Positions 27,675-37,542 of a stretch of DNA of 64,000 bases are shown in pieces. Source of the DNA: Acinetobacter bereziniae LMG 1003 = CIP 70.12. GTDB taxonomy: Bacteria; Pseudomonadota; Gammaproteobacteria; Pseudomonadales; Moraxellaceae. The stretch spans positions 1,072,271 to 1,136,270 of the forward strand of contig NZ_KB849756.1 in NCBI RefSeq assembly GCF_000368925.1, written 5' to 3'. Made by a program: the position numbers and the translations under genes. The notes below the pieces were generated by a model. It saw nothing but the letters and a program-made list of their open reading frames with translations. It ran no database searches and was not told where the DNA came from. Each line of letters starts with the position of its first letter. Within the stretch, counting starts at the first letter, position 1.

Positions 27675-29135
27675 ATGCGCCCATTACACCCCATTGATTT
27701 CATTTTTTTAAATTTAGAAAAAAGACAACAACCGATGCATGTTGGTGGATTGTTCTTATTCCAAATACCTGAACATGCACCATCGACGTTTATACAAGAC
27801 CTTGTCGCTGATATTCGCAATTCAAAGTCTATTCCGGTTCCACCATTTAACAATCGTCTCAATGGCTTATTTTGGGACGAAGATGAAGAATTTGATATCG
27901 ACCACCATTTCCGTCATATCGCCTTACCTCATCCCGGGCGTATCCGTGAATTATTGGTTTATATTTCACAAGAACATAGCGCACTGATTGATCGTGCAAA
28001 ACCGCTTTGGACCTGTCATATCATTGAAGGGATCGAAGGCAATCGTTTTGCCATGTACTTTAAGATCCACCATGCAATGATTGACGGTGTAGCAGGTATG
28101 CGTCTTTTAGAAAAGTCTTTCTCTAAAGATGAGCATTCCAAAACCATTGTTCCCCCTTGGTGTGTTGAAGGCAAACGTGCCAAACGTCTTAAAGAAACCA
28201 AACTTGGACGAGTCAAAAAAGTTTTTGCCGCGTTAAAGGGGCAAGTCGAAGCAGCACCAAAAGTAACTCAGGAATTATTTCAAACAGTCTTTAAAGAAAT
28301 GGGGAAAAATCCTGATTATGTTTCAAGCTTTCAAGCCCCGAGCAGTTTATTTAATCAACGAGTAAGCTCTTCGCGTCGTTTTGCAGCCCAATCTTTTGAA
28401 CTAGATCGTTTTAGAAATATTTCCAAAGCACTGGGTGTAACCATCAATGATGTCGTACTCGCAGTTTGCTCTGGCGCAATCCGTGATTATTTAATTACTC
28501 AAGACGCACTTCCTAAGAAACCGCTCATTGCGATGGTGCCTGCTTCTCTTCGTGATGATGATTCAGATATGAGTAATCGTATCACCATGATTTTAGCGAA
28601 TTTAGGCACGCATAAAGAAGATCCATTAGAACGTTTAGACATCATTCGACGTAGTGTGCAAAATGCAAAGAATCGCTTTAAACGTATGAGTTCAGACCAA
28701 ATTCTGAACTATAGTGCTTTTGTTTTTGGTGCTGCGGGAATCAACATTGCATCAGGGCTTATGCCTAAGCGTCAGGCGTTTAATGTGATTATTTCTAACG
28801 TACCCGGTCCAAGAGAACCACTATATTGGAATGGTGCTAAACTGGATGCCCTCTACCCAGCATCAATTGTGCTAGATGGTCAGGCATTAAATATTACTAT
28901 GACCAGTTATCTAGATAAGTTGGAAGTGGGTTTAACTGGCTGCCGTAAATCTTTACCAAAGTTGCAAAATCTACTGACACATTTAGAGAATGAGATTCAA
29001 AAATTTGAACAGCTGATTACTCAGAAAAATATCACGCAAAAAGCTGCTGAAAAGGCAGTTGAAAAAAACGAAGATACACAAGTCTATGCACAAGATCTGA
29101 TTGTTGAGTCCAACACAGTAGAAAAGCCTGCTTAG
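27675..29135 (+). CDS. Wax ester synthase / diacylglycerol acyltransferase (WS/DGAT)
   Basis: Esterifies acyl-CoA with fatty alcohols or diacylglycerol, making the storage lipids typical of Acinetobacter. The 486-residue protein opens with MRPLHPIDFIFLNLEKRQQP and has the catalytic HHAMIDG (His132, His133, Asp137). It also has the NDVVLAVCSGAIRDYL motif and the ISNVPGP motif near 370. A frame extending 6 codons upstream to GTG 27657 is less likely. It is longer than the 458-residue A. baylyi enzyme, mainly through a charged C-terminal tail (about residues 440-486) of Glu, Lys and Gln. The enzyme is equivalent to AtfA; I leave the symbol open because paralogs occur. Confidence 0.92.
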   Translation: MRPLHPIDFIFLNLEKRQQPMHVGGLFLFQIPEHAPSTFIQDLVADIRNSKSIPVPPFNNRLNGLFWDEDEEFDIDHHFRHIALPHPGRIRELLVYISQEHSALIDRAKPLWTCHIIEGIEGNRFAMYFKIHHAMIDGVAGMRLLEKSFSKDEHSKTIVPPWCVEGKRAKRLKETKLGRVKKVFAALKGQVEAAPKVTQELFQTVFKEMGKNPDYVSSFQAPSSLFNQRVSSSRRFAAQSFELDRFRNISKALGVTINDVVLAVCSGAIRDYLITQDALPKKPLIAMVPASLRDDDSDMSNRITMILANLGTHKEDPLERLDIIRRSVQNAKNRFKRMSSDQILNYSAFVFGAAGINIASGLMPKRQAFNVIISNVPGPREPLYWNGAKLDALYPASIVLDGQALNITMTSYLDKLEVGLTGCRKSLPKLQNLLTHLENEIQKFEQLITQKNITQKAAEKAVEKNEDTQVYAQDLIVESNTVEKPA

Positions 29136-29211
29136 GCTTTTCTACTCAATCTTCTATTTAGATTTATTTTTTTGTTCTTAGATTCAATTCACGAAAATTT
29201 AATGCTAAAAA

Positions 29212-29240
29212 AATTAAGGGGCTTATTAATGCCCCTTAAT
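29212..29240. terminator. Terminator shared by WS/DGAT and the 57-aa ORF
   Basis: AATTAAGGGGC and GCCCCTTAAT form a strong stem with a short loop, flanked by an A-run and CTTTT. It overlaps the stop codon of the leftward small ORF. Confidence 0.8.
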
Positions 29241-29409
29241 CTTTTACGTTACGACACTTATTGAGTAATTGGTGACAGACATTTACAACCATGTCTTTGG
29301 TAATTTTCACTTCTTGACCATTGTCATCCAACATTACACATGTATTCTTTGGTTGGTTTTCTAATACATGTTTGATACCGCGACTTATTAATTGTTCACT
29401 TACGCTCAT
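29236..29409 (-). CDS. Small conserved-looking ORF, 57 residues
   Basis: A 57-codon frame that starts at ATG 29409 with a GAGG ribosome-binding sequence 8-9 bp upstream. It ends at TAA 29236 inside a terminator hairpin. The protein (MSVSEQLISRGIKHVLENQP, then a strand-like CVMLDDNGQEVKITKD, then a helix with two Cys) looks like a folded small cytoplasmic protein rather than random sequence. No family is recognised. It sits 130 bp from the stop of rng, on the same strand as rng. Confidence 0.65.
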   Translation of the reverse strand: MSVSEQLISRGIKHVLENQPKNTCVMLDDNGQEVKITKDMVVNVCHQLLNKCRNVKD

Positions 29410-29539
29410 TTTATGACCTCACTTGCTAAGACTGGTAGGGAGAGAGTCTTTGGCTACCTTTGTAATCTAGTATTGTGAAATCAGCTCAAAAAGTAAAATT
29501 TCAGATGTAACAACTGTTTAACGACATCCTGTTACAATT

Positions 29540-30994
29540 TCAACTTAAAATGATATCGTATTGCTCTTGCGTGTATAAATTTTCAACTTGGAATTTAATC
29601 ACACGATTAATAAAATGCTCCAAATCCGCGACAGCTGGGGCTTCTGCAGTTAACAGCCGATCAATCACAGATGGATGACCGATAACAGTAAAGCCACTCT
29701 GAGATTCATAAGCTCGTGTATATCTAAGGATTTCTCGAAAAATTTCGTAACACACTGTCTCTGCTGTTTTCACAAATCCACGCCCCTGACAGGTTGGACA
29801 TGATTCACATAACAAATGTTCCAGTGATTCACGTGTACGTTTACGTGTCATTTCCACCAAACCAAGTTCAGACACTTGGGTAATTTTTGTCTTGGCATGA
29901 TCACGCTCAAGCATCTTCTCAAACTGGTTCATGACTTCTTCACGATGTACAGCTTCCTGCATATCGATGAAATCAATAATGATAATGCCGCCTAAATTGC
30001 GTAAACGTAACTGTCGAGCGATGACTTGGGTGGCTTCCATGTTGGTTTTGAAGACAGTATCTTCAAGCGTACGACCACCCACATAAGAACCTGTGTTGAC
30101 ATCAATCGTGGTCATTGCCTCCGTCTGGTCAATCATCAAATAACCACCAGACTTTAATGCAACCCGAGTTTGTAATGCTTTTTGAATGTCTTCTTCAACA
30201 TTGTACAAATCAAAAAGTGGGCGCTCTCCTGGATAATGTTGTAAACGACTACCCATACTCGGAACAAACTCAGCGACAAACTCTTGTAACTTGGCATGTA
30301 TTTCACGAGAGTCAACATAGATCGTGGCAGTATCTTCATTTGCCAAATCACGAATCACACGTTGAGGTAATGGAAGTTCTTCAAAAATCAGTGAGGGAAC
30401 CGCAATAATTTTTTGCTTTTTCTGAATAAATTCCCAAAGCTTCGCTAAATAAGCCATATCCTGCGCGATAGATGCTTCATCAATTCCATCAGCTGCAGTA
30501 CGGACAATGACTGAACCAGGAAGCTTATGCTCTTCTTGAATCCTTTCAATCATTGAACGCAAACGGTCACGTTCTTCTTCAGATTCAATCCGTTGTGATA
30601 CACCAATATGACTACCATAAGGCATCAAAACCAGATAACGTGAAGGAATAGAAAGATCCGTACTCAGTCGTGCACCTTTAGTGCCTAACATATCTTTCAT
30701 CACTTGTACTGTTAGAATCTGACCGGGTTGTAAGAGTTCAAAAACATTCGGCGTGGGCTGATGACGTGGCCAAATCATATCATTGATATGTAAAAATGCA
30801 GTACGAGACAAGCCAATATCCACAAAAGCAGCTTGCATCCCAGGTAGGACACGCACAACCTTTCCTTTGTAAATATTACCGACCAACCCTCTTTTAACAG
30901 TTCGCTCAACAAACAGTTCATTGACCGTACCATTTTGAATTAACGCCACACGACACTCCATAGGTGTGACGTTAATCAGTAACTCGTCAGACAT
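29540..30994 (-). CDS. rng: Ribonuclease G
   Basis: A 484-residue endoribonuclease of the RNase E/G family acting in 16S rRNA 5'-end maturation and mRNA decay. The N-terminal S1 domain is seen as GNIYKGKVVRVLPGMQAAFVDIG. The catalytic DNase I-like part has TIDVNTGSYVG and IIIDFIDM (metal-binding Asp). The Zn-link CPTCQGRG is near residue 400. The length and lack of a long C-terminal scaffold make it RNase G rather than RNase E. It lies at the end of the mreBCD-maf-rng run, 51 bp after maf, as in many gammaproteobacteria. Confidence 0.95.
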   Translation of the reverse strand: MSDELLINVTPMECRVALIQNGTVNELFVERTVKRGLVGNIYKGKVVRVLPGMQAAFVDIGLSRTAFLHINDMIWPRHQPTPNVFELLQPGQILTVQVMKDMLGTKGARLSTDLSIPSRYLVLMPYGSHIGVSQRIESEEERDRLRSMIERIQEEHKLPGSVIVRTAADGIDEASIAQDMAYLAKLWEFIQKKQKIIAVPSLIFEELPLPQRVIRDLANEDTATIYVDSREIHAKLQEFVAEFVPSMGSRLQHYPGERPLFDLYNVEEDIQKALQTRVALKSGGYLMIDQTEAMTTIDVNTGSYVGGRTLEDTVFKTNMEATQVIARQLRLRNLGGIIIIDFIDMQEAVHREEVMNQFEKMLERDHAKTKITQVSELGLVEMTRKRTRESLEHLLCESCPTCQGRGFVKTAETVCYEIFREILRYTRAYESQSGFTVIGHPSVIDRLLTAEAPAVADLEHFINRVIKFQVENLYTQEQYDIILS

Positions 30995-31045
30995 AACTCA
31001 ACTCAAAACATTATAAAAATTCTTTTTTGCAGTTAATTTCGTGCC

Positions 31046-31612
31046 TCAACTGCATTGATCTAGACGATCAAGTAATTGTATCGTTTCATGTAATGGTAGC
31101 CCAACCACATTGCTATAACTACCATTTATCCGTGTCACATATTTCGCAGCAATGCCTTGAATTGCATATCCACCCGCTTTGCCTAGAGGTTCACCTGTTG
31201 CCCAATAGTCTTCCATATCTTTGAGACTTAACGCTTGAAACTCAACTTCTGTGCGAACCACGGTACTCAATAATTGATTGGCATTTGCAACACAAACTCC
31301 TGTCAGCACCTCATGTTTCCGCCCTGACAATACTCCCCAAATTTCGAAAGCATGCTGTTTGGATGCTGGCTTACCTATAATTTGATCAGCAACAATCAAA
31401 CTGGTATCCGCAGCAACGATGGTCGCCTCAGGATGCAAGCTTAGAACGGCTTGCGCTTTACTTTTTGCCAAACGCGACACATAGTGATCAATCTGCTCAT
31501 GTTCATTTACAGATTCATCAACATCCGGGCTATGCACGTCAAACGCCAAGCCCAGTTGTAACAACAGTTCTTGACGCCTTGGCGAGCTTGAAGCAAGAAT
31601 TAAATGCGCCAT
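31046..31612 (-). CDS. Maf-family nucleoside triphosphate pyrophosphatase
   Basis: A 188-residue house-cleaning enzyme that hydrolyses non-standard or modified NTPs (dTTP/UTP type likely). The N-terminal LILASSSPRRQELL is the Maf signature. The central AADTSLIVADQIIGKP holds catalytic Asp residues. The start at 31612 (MAHLILA) overlaps the end of mreD by 13 bp. Longer frames upstream run through mreD and are rejected. It is cotranscribed with mreBCD and rng. Confidence 0.92.
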   Translation of the reverse strand: MAHLILASSSPRRQELLLQLGLAFDVHSPDVDESVNEHEQIDHYVSRLAKSKAQAVLSLHPEATIVAADTSLIVADQIIGKPASKQHAFEIWGVLSGRKHEVLTGVCVANANQLLSTVVRTEVEFQALSLKDMEDYWATGEPLGKAGGYAIQGIAAKYVTRINGSYSNVVGLPLHETIQLLDRLDQCS

Positions 31613-32097
31613 CTTTTTAATAAATAATAAAGAATTGGCCAGCAAAAAATACTGGAAATCAAAGTTTGCCAATGACGTGTTATCGAAAAATGCGTTCCTG
31701 CCATCACTTGCGCCATAAAGGTAAAGGTTAAATGTGCAAGAATCGCCAACATAGTGATCACCCAAAGGTTACTAAATGTCAGCACGCGTCTCTCTCGAAT
31801 AAAATAACGTGTTAAAAAAGCAATCAGCACATAACTTAATGCATTCATGCCCAAAGGTGCATCTAGCAAAAGATCAGTAAACAGACCCAGCGTAAATGCA
31901 AACCAGATACCACACCAAGTTGGCTGACACAGCACCCAAAATAGCATGATTAAAAACATATAAAGTGGACGCCATCCTGCTATTGCATAGGACATCGGAT
32001 AGACCACCAAAATCGAAGCAATTACGATTGAAACAATGATAATCCATAGCGGATCTTTACGCTGTTTTTCTGATGGTAACTTTTTAGCGATCAACAT
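31600..32097 (-). CDS. mreD: Rod-shape determining protein MreD
   Basis: A 165-residue inner-membrane protein with about five helices, part of the elongasome that directs lateral wall synthesis. The family's PLGMNALSYVLIAFLTRYF segment is present near residues 80-98. It overlaps mreC by 14 bp at its start and maf by 13 bp at its end, a tight translational chain. Confidence 0.92.
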   Translation of the reverse strand: MLIAKKLPSEKQRKDPLWIIIVSIVIASILVVYPMSYAIAGWRPLYMFLIMLFWVLCQPTWCGIWFAFTLGLFTDLLLDAPLGMNALSYVLIAFLTRYFIRERRVLTFSNLWVITMLAILAHLTFTFMAQVMAGTHFSITRHWQTLISSIFCWPILYYLLKRWRI

Positions 32098-32941
32098 TTG
32101 GCTGCTCCATCGCTAATGAATCCGAGAAAAGTACTACAACGTGATGCCCACCGGCTAACTGTGCAGCTGGAACAACATCAATTTGTGCAAACTCTCCAGT
32201 ATTATGTCGCATCACTTTAGACACAGCACCGACCAAATAGCCCGCTGGAAAATGCTGACCTAAACCAGAACTATAAACCTTATCACCCACTTTGATGTTG
32301 GCACTCGTTGGAACATATTCCATTTTCAAATGCCCTAAATCACCTGTACCTGTCACGATGGCTCGCATACCTGAGCTTTCAAGTCGTACAGATAAAGAAT
32401 GTTCTTTATCAGAAAGCAGCATTACACGACTACTATGAGGATAAACGTTGATGATCTGCCCCATGATCCCTTTATCATCTAAAACAGTTTGACCGACTTT
32501 AAGATGATTGGCTGAACCACGGTTGATGATAATAATATGACGTAATGGATCAGCATCTGTTCCAATCACTTCCGCAATCTCCATACGTCCATCAATAATT
32601 AACGGTGTATCGAGTAATCCTCGTAAACGGGTATTTTCAGCAGAAAGTTCTGAGAGTTTTTGCAGACGAACCTGAGCCTGAAGCAATTCAGCTTGCATCG
32701 CAGTGTTTTCGCGACGCAACTGAGCTTCAGATTTTGTTTGTTGATTCAGCCATTCTTTCGACAATACAGGATAACTTGCTAAGGCATAAATTGGATTATA
32801 TGCCGCATACAAGACCTCTCTTGCAGGTTGAATCACTTGAGGCATGCGCCAGTTAAAGAACAACACTACCAAGCAAGTGATGACCGCAATGATAAAAGAG
32901 CGAAAAGATGGCGGTTGTCTTGAAAAGAGATTCGGTTGCAC
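32084..32941 (-). CDS. mreC: Rod-shape determining protein MreC
   Basis: A 285-residue bitopic protein. It has a short cytoplasmic tail, one membrane helix (about 13-30), a coiled coil (about 70-105, ENTAMQAELLQAQVRLQKLS) and a periplasmic beta-barrel domain. It links MreB filaments to PBP2 in the periplasm. VIGTDADPLRHIIIINRGS and DKGIMGQI are typical of the barrel domain. It follows mreB by 31 bp and overlaps mreD. Confidence 0.94.
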   Translation of the reverse strand: MQPNLFSRQPPSFRSFIIAVITCLVVLFFNWRMPQVIQPAREVLYAAYNPIYALASYPVLSKEWLNQQTKSEAQLRRENTAMQAELLQAQVRLQKLSELSAENTRLRGLLDTPLIIDGRMEIAEVIGTDADPLRHIIIINRGSANHLKVGQTVLDDKGIMGQIINVYPHSSRVMLLSDKEHSLSVRLESSGMRAIVTGTGDLGHLKMEYVPTSANIKVGDKVYSSGLGQHFPAGYLVGAVSKVMRHNTGEFAQIDVVPAAQLAGGHHVVVLFSDSLAMEQPNVDR

Positions 32942-32972
32942 CGCCTCATCCTTAAACTTAATCGAGTATAGT

Positions 32973-34013
32973 TTAGCCTACAAAAAGCATATCATGGTTT
33001 GGATTGTCAAAGAATTCTAAGACTTTTCCACCGCCACGAGTCACACAAGTTAAAGGATCTTCAGCAACAACAACAGGTAAACCTGTCTCTTGGGCAAGTA
33101 ATTTATCCAGATTACGCAATAATGCTCCACCACCTGTTAAAACTATTCCACGTTCAGCAATATCTGAAGATAATTCTGGTGGAGTTTGTTCAAGTGCAGA
33201 TTTCACAGCAGATACAATACTTTGTAATGGATCAGCAATCGCTTGCGTGATTTCATCGGAAGTCACTGTAATCGCGCGTGGAACACCTTCAGCAAGGTTA
33301 CGACCACGAACTTCAATTTCTAAAGTCTTGCCGTCTGCGACAGCCATTCCAACTTCTTTTTTGATGGTCTCAGCAGTCGTTTCACCAATTACACAACCAT
33401 GTGCTTTACGTACATAATTAATAATTTGTTCATCAAACACATCACCGCCGATACGTAAAGAATCTGCGTATACACACCCTTGTAGAGAAATGATGGCAAT
33501 TTCAGTTGTACCGCCACCAACATCAACGACCATAGAACCGCATGCTTGCTCTACAGGCATACCCGCACCGATCGCAGCAGCCATAGGCTCTTCAATCAAA
33601 CGTACATCACGGGCACCAGCATTGAATACAGCTTCACGAATCGCACGGCGCTCTACCAAAGTTGATTTACACGGTACACAAACCACAACACGAGGCGCAG
33701 GTGGGAATAGGCGTTTTTCATGCACTTTACCAATAAATTGATTTAACATGGTTTCAGTGACTTCGAAATCAGCAATAACACCATCCTTCATCGGACGGAT
33801 TGCAGAAATATTGGCTGGGGTACGACCAAGCATTTGCTTAGCATCTAAACCCACAGCTGCAACAATTTTCTGCGAACCACTGTGACGAATCGCCACAACT
33901 GTCGGTTCGTTTAATATAATGCCCCTTCCTGGTGCATAAATAAGTGTATTTGCAGTACCTAAATCAATGGCTAGATCTGGCGAAAACAAGCCAATTAGTC
34001 GTTTTAGAATCAC
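32973..34013 (-). CDS. mreB: Rod-shape determining actin homolog MreB
   Basis: A 346-residue bacterial actin that organises wall synthesis along the cell. Phosphate loop 1 DLGTANTLIY, phosphate loop 2 VVDVGGGTTEIAI and the adenosine site LTGGGALLRNLD are all intact. A GTG codon at 34013 serves as start, giving the conserved MILKRLIGLFSPD N-terminus. First gene of mreBCD-maf-rng and divergent from gatC; the 134-bp gap holds both promoters. Confidence 0.97.
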   Translation of the reverse strand: MILKRLIGLFSPDLAIDLGTANTLIYAPGRGIILNEPTVVAIRHSGSQKIVAAVGLDAKQMLGRTPANISAIRPMKDGVIADFEVTETMLNQFIGKVHEKRLFPPAPRVVVCVPCKSTLVERRAIREAVFNAGARDVRLIEEPMAAAIGAGMPVEQACGSMVVDVGGGTTEIAIISLQGCVYADSLRIGGDVFDEQIINYVRKAHGCVIGETTAETIKKEVGMAVADGKTLEIEVRGRNLAEGVPRAITVTSDEITQAIADPLQSIVSAVKSALEQTPPELSSDIAERGIVLTGGGALLRNLDKLLAQETGLPVVVAEDPLTCVTRGGGKVLEFFDNPNHDMLFVG

Positions 34014-34147
34014 GGGTCGTTCTCAGTTTAAACTTTATATGGACGCAAGATGGCAACTTTAACTAAATGTGATGATTTGAACAAGTCAATCGCTTATTAT
34101 AACGCACGATATTTTGAATTTTTTTAAAACTGATTAGGTGAGACATC

Positions 34148-34462
34148 ATGTCAAGTTCAGATGTTCAGCATTCTGCAGAATTAAATGCACAAACTGTATC
34201 GCAAATCGCCAATCTTGCTCGATTGTCGCTGAATGATACGCAATCTGCTGAATATGCTCAAAGTTTAAATAAAATCTTAGGGATGATGGAGACCTTAAAA
34301 GCGATCAATACCGATGGTGTTGAGCCACTTAAGAGCCCATTCGATCATCCACAACCACTTCGTCCAGATGTTGTATCGGAAAGCAACCATCGTGAAGAAT
34401 ATCAAGCCATTGCTCCTGCAGTTCAGGATGGTTTGTACCTTGTTCCGAGAGTGATTGAATAA
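34148..34462 (+). CDS. gatC: Asp/Glu-tRNA amidotransferase subunit C
   Basis: A 104-residue GatC that stabilises GatA against GatB in the GatCAB amidotransferase, converting Glu-tRNA(Gln) and/or Asp-tRNA(Asn) to the amides. The IANLARLSL stretch at the N-terminus and the FDHPQPLRPD linker are typical. It heads the gatCAB operon, 52 bp before gatA. Confidence 0.95.
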   Translation: MSSSDVQHSAELNAQTVSQIANLARLSLNDTQSAEYAQSLNKILGMMETLKAINTDGVEPLKSPFDHPQPLRPDVVSESNHREEYQAIAPAVQDGLYLVPRVIE

Positions 34463-34514
34463 TATTTGATCAGTTAAACTTATTTTTAAAAATTAATCGT
34501 AAAGAATTGTACTC

Positions 34515-35993
34515 ATGACTGATTTACACCGTTTATCGATTCGTGAAATGGCAGAAGGTTTAAAATCTGCACAATTTTCATCTCGCGAGTTGACTCAACA
34601 TTATTTAGACCGTATTGCGAAACTTGATGATCGTGTTAATTCGTATGTAACGGTTACTCCCGAATATGCTTTGGCTCAGGCTGATGCTGCTGACAATTTA
34701 TTAAAAAATGGCACGGCGGGTACTTTGGCTGGAGTTCCGCTGGCACATAAAGATATTTTCTGTACTCAAGGAATTAAAACTTCTGCGGGTTCAAAAATGT
34801 TGGATAACTTTATTTCACCTTATGATGCGACCGTTGTAGCCAAAGCAAAAGCCGCTGGTTTAGTGACGTTGGGTAAAGTGAACATGGACGAGTTTGCCAT
34901 GGGCTCTACCTCTGAAAGTTCATTTTATGGTGCGACGAAAAACCCATGGAATTTAGAACATGTTCCGGGTGGTTCTTCTGGTGGTTCTGCTGCAGTTGTT
35001 GCCGCTGATCTTGCACCTTTTGCAACGGGCACAGATACAGGGGGATCTATTCGTCAACCTGCATCATTCTGTGGTTTGACAGGTCTAAAACCAACTTATG
35101 GTCGTGTCTCTCGTTTCGGGATGATTGCTTTCGCATCATCATTAGATCAAGGTGGACCTATGGCACGTTCTGCTGAAGACTGTGCCTTTCTCATGAACAC
35201 CATCGCAGGTCATGATGCAAAAGATTCAACATCAATCAACAAAGAAGTAGATGACTATGTTGCAAACTTAAATGCAACAGCAGTGAAAGGCTTGCGTATC
35301 GGTATTCCAAAACAATACTTCAATGTTCAAGGTTTAGATGCTGAGGTCAAAGCACGTGTTGAAGAGTCGTTAAAAACATTGGAAAGCATGGGCGCCATTT
35401 TGGTTGAGATTGATCTCAACATGACTGAAGCTTATGTACCGACCTATTATCTGATTGCACCTGCTGAAGCATCTTCAAACTTGTCACGTTATGATGGTGT
35501 TCGTTATGGCTATCGTTGTGAAAATCCAAAAGATATTTTAGATTTACATAAACGCTCTCGCTCTGAAGCATTTGGTGCTGAAGTACAACGTCGTATTTTG
35601 ATTGGGACTTATGCCCTTTCAGCAGGTTATTACGATGCTTATTATGTAAAAGCACAAAAAGTACGTCGTCTCATTCAACAAGACTTCTTAACTGCATTTG
35701 AAAATGTTGATGTGATTGCTGCACCCTCTGCACCAACCACAGCTTACAAAATTGGCGCAAACCTCAGCCCTACAGAAATGTATTTAGGCGATATTTATAC
35801 GCTTGCTGTGAACTTGGCAGGTTTACCAGCCATCAATGCACCTGTTGGTTTTGACAAAGACAGCTTACCTGTAGGCTTACAGCTTATTGGTAACTACTGG
35901 TCAGAATCACAACTGTTGTCGATTGTTCATCAATATCAACAAAACACGGACTGGCATACCAAACGTGCGGCAATTGCTGAGGAGAATGCATAA
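34515..35993 (+). CDS. gatA: Asp/Glu-tRNA amidotransferase subunit A
   Basis: A 492-residue amidase-signature enzyme that releases ammonia from glutamine. The catalytic triad motifs are seen: Lys in LAGVPLAHKDIF, and the Ser pair in GGSSGGSAA with the cis-Ser in GTDTGGSIRQP. Its stop TAA overlaps the gatB ATG by one base, indicating coupled translation. Confidence 0.97.
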   Translation: MTDLHRLSIREMAEGLKSAQFSSRELTQHYLDRIAKLDDRVNSYVTVTPEYALAQADAADNLLKNGTAGTLAGVPLAHKDIFCTQGIKTSAGSKMLDNFISPYDATVVAKAKAAGLVTLGKVNMDEFAMGSTSESSFYGATKNPWNLEHVPGGSSGGSAAVVAADLAPFATGTDTGGSIRQPASFCGLTGLKPTYGRVSRFGMIAFASSLDQGGPMARSAEDCAFLMNTIAGHDAKDSTSINKEVDDYVANLNATAVKGLRIGIPKQYFNVQGLDAEVKARVEESLKTLESMGAILVEIDLNMTEAYVPTYYLIAPAEASSNLSRYDGVRYGYRCENPKDILDLHKRSRSEAFGAEVQRRILIGTYALSAGYYDAYYVKAQKVRRLIQQDFLTAFENVDVIAAPSAPTTAYKIGANLSPTEMYLGDIYTLAVNLAGLPAINAPVGFDKDSLPVGLQLIGNYWSESQLLSIVHQYQQNTDWHTKRAAIAEENA

Positions 35994-37468
35994 TGACTGA
36001 AGCTCAAAAATTAGCACCTTCAAAGTTGATTGACGGATGGGAAGTTGTTATCGGGATTGAGATTCACACTCAGCTTGCAACTCAGTCTAAAATTTTCTCA
36101 GGTTCTTCGACTGAATTTGGTCAAGATCCAAACACTCAAGCCAGCCTTGTTGATTTGGCGATGCCGGGTGTATTGCCAGTACTCAACCAAGCAGTGGTTG
36201 ATCTTGCGATTCGTTTTGGTTTGGGTATTGATGCCTATATCGATCAAGCATCGGTATTTGCACGAAAGAACTACTTTTACCCAGACTCTCCAAAAGGCTA
36301 CCAAATCAGCCAGATGGACAATCCTATCGTTGGGCTAGGTCATATCGACATCCAGCTTGAAGATGGCACAGTCAAGCGTATAGGCGTAACTCGTGCACAT
36401 TTGGAAGAGGATGCTGGTAAATCAATCCACGATCAATTTGAAGGCATGTCTGGTATCGACTTAAACCGTGCTGGTACACCTTTACTTGAAATCGTGTCTG
36501 AACCTGATATGCGCTCTGTGGAAGAGGCTGTTGCCTATATCAAATCTATTCATACTTTGGTGCGTTGGTTAGGAATTTCTGACGGTAACATGGCTGAAGG
36601 TTCATTCCGTGCTGACTGTAACGTGTCATTACGTCGTCCAGGACAACCATTTGGTACACGTTGTGAGTTAAAAAACCTCAACTCATTCCGTTTTATCGAA
36701 CAAGCCATCAATGTTGAAATCCAACGTCAAATGGACATCTTGGAAGAAGGTGGTTCAATTGATCAGGAAACGCGTTTGTTCGATCCAAATAAAATGGAAA
36801 CACGTTCAATGCGTTCTAAGGAAGAAGCCAACGACTATCGTTACTTCCCTGACCCTGATTTGTTGCCTGTGATCATTGCGGATGAACAGATTGAAGCGGC
36901 ACGTGCGGCTCTTCCTGAGTTACCGAAAGCACGTCGTGCACGTTTTATCGCAGATTTCGCTGTGACTGAATATGATGCACATGTATTAACACTTTCTCGT
37001 GAATTAGCAGACTTCTATGAAGCGGTTGTTGCAGCTTCTGGTGGCGCCGCTCAAGGTAAAGTTGCTGCAAACTGGGTGATGGGTGAGTTCTCAGGTGCTT
37101 TAAATAAAGCTGGCTTAGAGTTAGCTGACTCTCCTGTTTCTGCTGAACAGTTAGGCGGTATGATCGCACGTATTGTCGACAACACGATTAGCGGTAAGAT
37201 TGCCAAGCAAGTCTTTGGCTTTATGTGGGAAGAAGGCAAAACTGCCGATGCCATTATTGCTGAAAAAGGCTTGAAACAGGAAACTGATACAGGTGCCATT
37301 GAAGCTATTATCAAAGAAGTACTTGCTGCCAATGAAAAAATGGTTGAAGAGTATAAATCTGGTAAAGAGAAAGCATTTAACGGTCTAGTCGGTCAAGTGA
37401 TGAAAGCTTCTCGTGGTAAAGCCAACCCTGCTCAAGTCAATGAATTGATGAAGAAATTGATTGGTTGA
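35993..37468 (+). CDS. gatB: Asp/Glu-tRNA amidotransferase subunit B
   Basis: A 491-residue subunit that phosphorylates the misacylated tRNA and transfers ammonia to it. The cradle-domain start EVVIGIEIHTQL, the FYPDSPKGYQISQ motif and GTRCELKNLNSF are conserved. The C-terminal YqeY-like tail (about 420-491) binds tRNA. Its terminator lies just downstream but has been split by an insertion sequence. Confidence 0.97.
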   Translation: MTEAQKLAPSKLIDGWEVVIGIEIHTQLATQSKIFSGSSTEFGQDPNTQASLVDLAMPGVLPVLNQAVVDLAIRFGLGIDAYIDQASVFARKNYFYPDSPKGYQISQMDNPIVGLGHIDIQLEDGTVKRIGVTRAHLEEDAGKSIHDQFEGMSGIDLNRAGTPLLEIVSEPDMRSVEEAVAYIKSIHTLVRWLGISDGNMAEGSFRADCNVSLRRPGQPFGTRCELKNLNSFRFIEQAINVEIQRQMDILEEGGSIDQETRLFDPNKMETRSMRSKEEANDYRYFPDPDLLPVIIADEQIEAARAALPELPKARRARFIADFAVTEYDAHVLTLSRELADFYEAVVAASGGAAQGKVAANWVMGEFSGALNKAGLELADSPVSAEQLGGMIARIVDNTISGKIAKQVFGFMWEEGKTADAIIAEKGLKQETDTGAIEAIIKEVLAANEKMVEEYKSGKEKAFNGLVGQVMKASRGKANPAQVNELMKKLIG

Positions 37469-37542
37469 TTTATTCGATAATTAATTGATTTTATGTTATA
37501 AAAAACCTCACATTATGGACTGAACCCCAAATCTTGGACAGT

